NCBI GenBank assembly: GCA_002294285.1
Contig: DBFL01000033.1
Coordinates: 12,185 to 39,278 of the forward strand
Origin: Candidatus Neomicrothrix sp. UBA881
Lineage (GTDB): Bacteria > Actinomycetota > Acidimicrobiia > Acidimicrobiales > MedAcidi-G1
DNA: 27,094 bases
Reading direction: 5' to 3'
The position numbers were made by a program, and so were the translations under genes. The notes beneath the pieces are model-generated. The model was given only the letters and a program-made list of their open reading frames with translations. It was not told where the DNA came from and searched no databases. Each line of letters starts with the position of its first letter. Positions within the stretch are counted from its first letter, which is position 1. This document shows, piece after piece, positions 23,825-27,094 of the stretch.

Positions 23825-24835
23825 ATGAAACTGGGACTGATTTGGGGGTATTGGTCAGCCCAACCTCCTAAAGACTGGGTTGAACTTACACAGGAAGCTG
23901 AAAAATTAGGCGTGGACACTGTGTGGACCTCGGAATCTTGGGGTTCCGACGCTTTTTCTCCTTTAGCCCATTTAGCTGCTGTAACTGACAAGATTCGCTT
24001 AGGTACAAGCGTTGTTCAAATTGCAGCTCGCACACCTACCGCTTGTGCGATGCACGCTGTAACTCTAGACCACCTCTCTTCAGGTCGATTAATTCTTGGG
24101 ATAGGAGTATCGGGTCCTCAAGTGGTGGAAGGGTGGTACGGACAGCCCTTTAAACGTCCCTTAGCTCGAACTCGTGAGTATGTTGAAATACTGAGGACTG
24201 CCTTTGAGCGCGAGGACTACCTTTCCTATGAAGGTGAGTTCTTTCAGCACCCCTACAGGGGGCCGGATTCAACCGATCTTGGAAAACCTCTCAAAATCAT
24301 GACGCATCCGCTTCGAACAGAAATACCTATTTTCATTGGTGCTGAGGGGCCAAAAAATGTAGCCCAGACTTGTGAAATAGCTGATGGCTGGTTGCCGCTC
24401 TACTATTCCCCTTACCGTCAGGAGGTTTACAGTGACGTTATTTCGAATCGAAAAGAAACCTTTGAAATACCACTAAATATGATTGTTAATGTCACAGATG
24501 ATATCGAATCAGGTTTGCTACCCATAAAAATGAGCATCGCCCTCTATATAGGTGGTATGGGCGCAAAAGGTAAGAACTTTCATACTGAATTAATGTCTCG
24601 TATGGGATTCGAAAATGAAGCAAAAAAAATACAGAATTTATTCCTAGAAGGCAAGCGTGAAGAAGCAATTGCAGCTGTTCCCAGTGATTTTTGCGATGAA
24701 ATCAGTCTTGTCGGACCAGCTGATCGAATCCGTGATCGTCTTCAAGCTTTCGAAGATAGCCCTATAACCATGTTAAATATCGCCGCACGTACATCCCATG
24801 AATTGCGTGAAGTATCAGAAATCATTCTTGGCTAG
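23825..24835 (+). CDS. Luciferase-like F420-dependent oxidoreductase, Rv3520c family
   Basis: A 336-aa TIM-barrel luciferase-like monooxygenase family protein, expected to bind coenzyme F420. The N-terminus GLIWGYWSAQPP (4-15), the stretch TVWTSESWGSDAFSPLA (32-48), LGTSVVQIAARTP (59-71) and the strongly conserved GVSGPQVVEGWYGQPF (94-109) closely follow the Mycobacterium Rv3520c-type family as I recall it. IFIGAEGPKNVA (about 165-180) is another family block. The start is supported by AAAGG (23814-23818), six bases upstream of the ATG. The substrate is unknown. It follows modC by 51 bases and may have its own promoter. Confidence 0.88.
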   Translation: MKLGLIWGYWSAQPPKDWVELTQEAEKLGVDTVWTSESWGSDAFSPLAHLAAVTDKIRLGTSVVQIAARTPTACAMHAVTLDHLSSGRLILGIGVSGPQVVEGWYGQPFKRPLARTREYVEILRTAFEREDYLSYEGEFFQHPYRGPDSTDLGKPLKIMTHPLRTEIPIFIGAEGPKNVAQTCEIADGWLPLYYSPYRQEVYSDVISNRKETFEIPLNMIVNVTDDIESGLLPIKMSIALYIGGMGAKGKNFHTELMSRMGFENEAKKIQNLFLEGKREEAIAAVPSDFCDEISLVGPADRIRDRLQAFEDSPITMLNIAARTSHELREVSEIILG

Positions 24836-24849
24836 TTAAAGCAAAATTG

Positions 24850-24881
24850 CTTTCGACTATTCCATTTCGGAAAGTTGAAAG
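24850..24881 (+). terminator. Stem-loop after the Rv3520c-type gene, possible terminator
   Basis: CTTTCGAC (24850-24857) pairs with GTTGAAAG (24874-24881) over eight bases including one G-U. Inside, TTCC and GGAA form four more pairs around a five-base loop. A small perfect repeat, AAAGCA/TGCTTT (24838-24853), partly overlaps it and could be an alternative fold. No run of T follows (TATTATTCG), so efficient intrinsic termination is doubtful; it may attenuate or separate the two genes. Confidence 0.35.
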
Positions 24882-24910
24882 TATTATTCGCTGATGTCTA
24901 GGAATTTTCA

Positions 24911-26023
24911 ATGACTCTTATCAGAGCGGCTGTTTGCCATGAACCAAATTCAGACTTAACTATTGAAGAAATTGAATTGGCGTCTCCAGAACTAGACGAA
25001 GTTCGTGTAACTGTCGATGCTTGCGCAATATGCCACTCTGATATCACTTACATTGATGGAGGTTGGGCAATTGAATACCCCGTTGTTTTAGGACATGAAA
25101 TTTCCGGAAAAGTAGCGGAAATAGGTCCTCACACTGAAACAGAGTTAAATGTTGGAGACCCGGTAGTCGTTTCTCTTATTCGAACCTGTGGGCTTTGTTT
25201 AGCTTGCGAAAGAGGTCATGACGTTGCTTGCACGGGAAAACTGAGACTACACGAGACAAGTCCGATAAGAACAAAAGCAGGCGAACAAATCACACATGGT
25301 CTTAACGCTGCAGGGTTTGCAGAAGAAATAGTAGTTCATGTTTCACAATGTGTGCCTGTACCTGAAGACTTGCCCAGTACGTTTGCAGCTCTTTTGGGTT
25401 GCGGCGTTATGACAGGACTGGGTTCAGTATTTAATACTGCAAAAGTTGGGCCAGATGATGTCACTGTAGTCGTAGGCTGTGGCGGTGTTGGTCTAGCAGC
25501 TATACAAGGCGCAAAAATCTCTGGAGCTAAGTTTGTAATTGCAGTAGACCCATTAGAAAATAAGAGGCATCTAGCTCTCCAATTTGGTGCAACGCATGCA
25601 TTAGACCCAACAGAAGATTTGGAAAAAATGATCCAAAGTATAAATGGCGGTCGACTCGCTGATTTTACTTTCGTTACAACAGCAGCGCCTGAAGCTGTTT
25701 CAATGTCAATGAAACTTTTAGCCCCTATGGGCTCCCTCGTGCTTGTAGGCATGCCTGAAGATGGAATTATGTCGGAATTTGATCCGGGTCTGATTGCAGC
25801 TAGAAACCAACAGATTCTTGGATCGAAAATGGGTACGTCTCGCCCACATTTTGACATTCCATCAATGGTCAAGTTATGGACCGAAGGAAAACTCAATCTT
25901 GAAAAAATGGTCTCGAGTGTTTATGCGTTAGATGAAATAAATGAAGCGATTCAAGAAATGCGTAGCGGATCGACAATACGTGCTGTTGTATGTCCTAACT
26001 CCACGAAAAAGGATCCAAAGTGA
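24911..26023 (+). CDS. Zinc-dependent alcohol dehydrogenase (class III-like MDR)
   Basis: A 370-aa medium-chain dehydrogenase, NAD(P)-dependent and cytosolic. Catalytic zinc ligands are Cys41 (AICHSD), His62 (GHE) and Cys164 (LLGCGVMTG). The structural zinc site is complete: Cys93, Cys96, Cys99 and Cys107. The Rossmann motif is GCGGVG at 189-194 and the AAIQGAK that follows is typical of class III and related enzymes. The acceptor may be a primary alcohol or a mycothiol/glutathione adduct; a nicotinoprotein cannot be excluded. The start is supported by AGGA at 24900-24903, seven bases before the ATG. Its stop overlaps the GTG of the enolase-superfamily gene by 4 bases (GTGA), so the two are co-translated. 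Confidence 0.9.
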   Translation: MTLIRAAVCHEPNSDLTIEEIELASPELDEVRVTVDACAICHSDITYIDGGWAIEYPVVLGHEISGKVAEIGPHTETELNVGDPVVVSLIRTCGLCLACERGHDVACTGKLRLHETSPIRTKAGEQITHGLNAAGFAEEIVVHVSQCVPVPEDLPSTFAALLGCGVMTGLGSVFNTAKVGPDDVTVVVGCGGVGLAAIQGAKISGAKFVIAVDPLENKRHLALQFGATHALDPTEDLEKMIQSINGGRLADFTFVTTAAPEAVSMSMKLLAPMGSLVLVGMPEDGIMSEFDPGLIAARNQQILGSKMGTSRPHFDIPSMVKLWTEGKLNLEKMVSSVYALDEINEAIQEMRSGSTIRAVVCPNSTKKDPK

Positions 26024-27094
26024 AAGTAACCGAAGTTGAAACATTTGTAGTAGCAAATCCTCCGCCACGTCATGGAGGTCGTTACTTTATTTTCGTAAAG
26101 TTGACAACTGACAGTGGCATTTCCGGAATTGGTGAAGCCTACTCTGCTACTTTCAATCCTCATCTCATTGCAAAAATGATTGAGGACACTGCAGATCGAT
26201 TTCTTATCGGAGAAAACCCTTTCCATGTTGAAACTTTTTGGCGTCGCTCTTATGGAGTGGGTTATGCGCTTCGCCCGGACCCTACTTTATGTGGAGTTAT
26301 TAGTTCTCTCGAAATGGCCTGCTGGGATTTAATCGGGAAAGAATGTAATAAACCCGTTTATGAGCTTTTAGGAGGTCGTGTTCACGAAGGGTTACGTGCA
26401 TACACATATCTTTATCCTCCCGATGGAGAAGATACATATAATCCTTCCACGGAAAAAAATATCTATAATGATCCCTCTTTAGCTGCTGAAGCAGCTGCTT
26501 CTGCAATCCAAAAAGGTTTTACTGCAGTAAAATTTGACCCTGCTAGTTCATATTCAGTTTTTGACGGTCGTCAACCCACTCCGAGTGAATTGGAGTTTTG
26601 TGAATCAATGGTTGGAGCACTTCGGGAAACTCTTGGCACTAGTGCTGACATCTTGTTTGGCACTCATGGTCAATTCACCCCATCAGGAGCACTAAGACTT
26701 GCGAGAGTTCTGGAAAAATACGATCCTCTGTGGTTCGAAGAACCTGTTCCTCCTGATGATGTCGAAGGAATGGCTCGAGTTGCTGCTGGAACTTCGATTC
26801 CGGTTGCGGCCGGAGAAAGACTCACAACAGTTGGTGAATTTGCAAGACTTCTAGAATATGGTGCGGCTTCAATAATCCAACCCAATCTCGGTCGTTGCGG
26901 GGGTATTTTACAAGGTAAAAAAATTGCTTCCGTTGCAGAAGTTAAACAGGCTGTGCTAGCTCCACACTGCTACTGCGGTCCTGTAGTAGCTGCTGCAAAT
27001 ATTCAATTGGCTACCTGCACACCAAATTTTTTAATTTTAGAGTCGATCGAAGATTGGTCCGGTTTTCATGCTGAAATTCTCGAAAAGCCTATTG
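26020..27094 (+). CDS. Mandelate racemase / muconate lactonizing enzyme family protein (partial)
   Basis: An enolase-superfamily enzyme cut by the window end after 358 codons. The start is GTG 26020 with AGGA at 26010-26013. The N-terminal capping domain covers about 1-130. In the barrel, Lys171 (AVKFD) lies at the strand-2 position, metal ligands Glu241 (WFEEP) and Glu266 (AAGER) are present, and His316 (APH) and His216 (GTHGQ) match the acid/base histidines of galactonate-dehydratase-like sugar-acid dehydratases. The usual first metal-binding aspartate, two residues before His216, is Gly214. The family block PLWFEEPVPP and SIIQPNLGRCGGI are clear. A sugar-acid dehydratase is most likely; the substrate is unknown. 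The upstream alcohol dehydrogenase overlaps it and may act in the same pathway. Confidence 0.88.
   Translation, partial: MKVTEVETFVVANPPPRHGGRYFIFVKLTTDSGISGIGEAYSATFNPHLIAKMIEDTADRFLIGENPFHVETFWRRSYGVGYALRPDPTLCGVISSLEMACWDLIGKECNKPVYELLGGRVHEGLRAYTYLYPPDGEDTYNPSTEKNIYNDPSLAAEAAASAIQKGFTAVKFDPASSYSVFDGRQPTPSELEFCESMVGALRETLGTSADILFGTHGQFTPSGALRLARVLEKYDPLWFEEPVPPDDVEGMARVAAGTSIPVAAGERLTTVGEFARLLEYGAASIIQPNLGRCGGILQGKKIASVAEVKQAVLAPHCYCGPVVAAANIQLATCTPNFLILESIEDWSGFHAEILEKPI

Noticed and set aside
1..27094. Mobile element, prophage, CRISPR or defence island
   Set aside because: No transposase, integrase, repeat array, tRNA attachment site or composition break was seen; gene content is metabolic throughout.

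Overview
The window (27,094 bases, moderately AT-rich, almost fully coding) looks like the chromosome of a free-living bacterium with a catabolic gene repertoire. No ribosomal RNA, tRNA, CRISPR array, insertion sequence or phage gene was seen. The best guess at lineage is an uncultured, possibly marine actinobacterium of the Acidimicrobiia type. This rests on a luciferase-like oxidoreductase of the F420-dependent Rv3520c type, a valyl-tRNA synthetase of the archaeal-like class found in some actinobacteria, many acyl-CoA dehydrogenases and SDRs, a CoxL-like molybdenum enzyme, and an actinobacterial-style polyprenyl synthase. This is family-level inference; no phylogeny was run.

Layout from left to right. 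Positions 1-4640 hold the first 13 codons of a divergent gene, a nitronate monooxygenase-like flavoprotein (+), a metallo-beta-lactamase-fold hydrolase and an SDR (both -), then a lipocalin-fold AttH/CrtC-like protein and 3-methyladenine DNA glycosylase I (both +). Positions 4644-11064 are a tight minus-strand run read as acyl-CoA dehydrogenase, CoxL-like Mo subunit, class I aminotransferase, omega-amidase-like nitrilase, polyprenyl synthase. Two of its junctions are 4-base ATGA overlaps. A long imperfect dyad sits in the intergenic region before the divergent amidohydrolase (11238-12449, +).

Positions 12461-16949 are a second five-gene minus-strand operon: acyl-CoA dehydrogenase, an SDR lacking the usual Tyr/Lys pair, a VOC-family protein, a carboxymuconolactone decarboxylase-like protein, and kynureninase. 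It has a strong ribosome binding site at its head and gaps of 8 bases or less. Positions 17055-20469 (+) carry valS overlapping a crotonase. Then come a small split-barrel flavin-type protein (-) and, divergently, a molybdate locus: an HTH-Mop regulator, modA, modB and modC. The window ends with a Rv3520c-type oxidoreductase, a zinc alcohol dehydrogenase and an enolase-superfamily enzyme cut by the window edge.

How the genes may work together: the molybdate importer could supply the molybdenum cofactor of the CoxL-like enzyme, although that enzyme has no FAD or iron-sulfur subunit gene nearby. The aminotransferase and omega-amidase pair fits the known glutamine transaminase/omega-amidase route. 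The kynureninase operon has no obvious textbook assignment and is the best candidate here for an undescribed pathway. All stretches without genes are under 180 bases.
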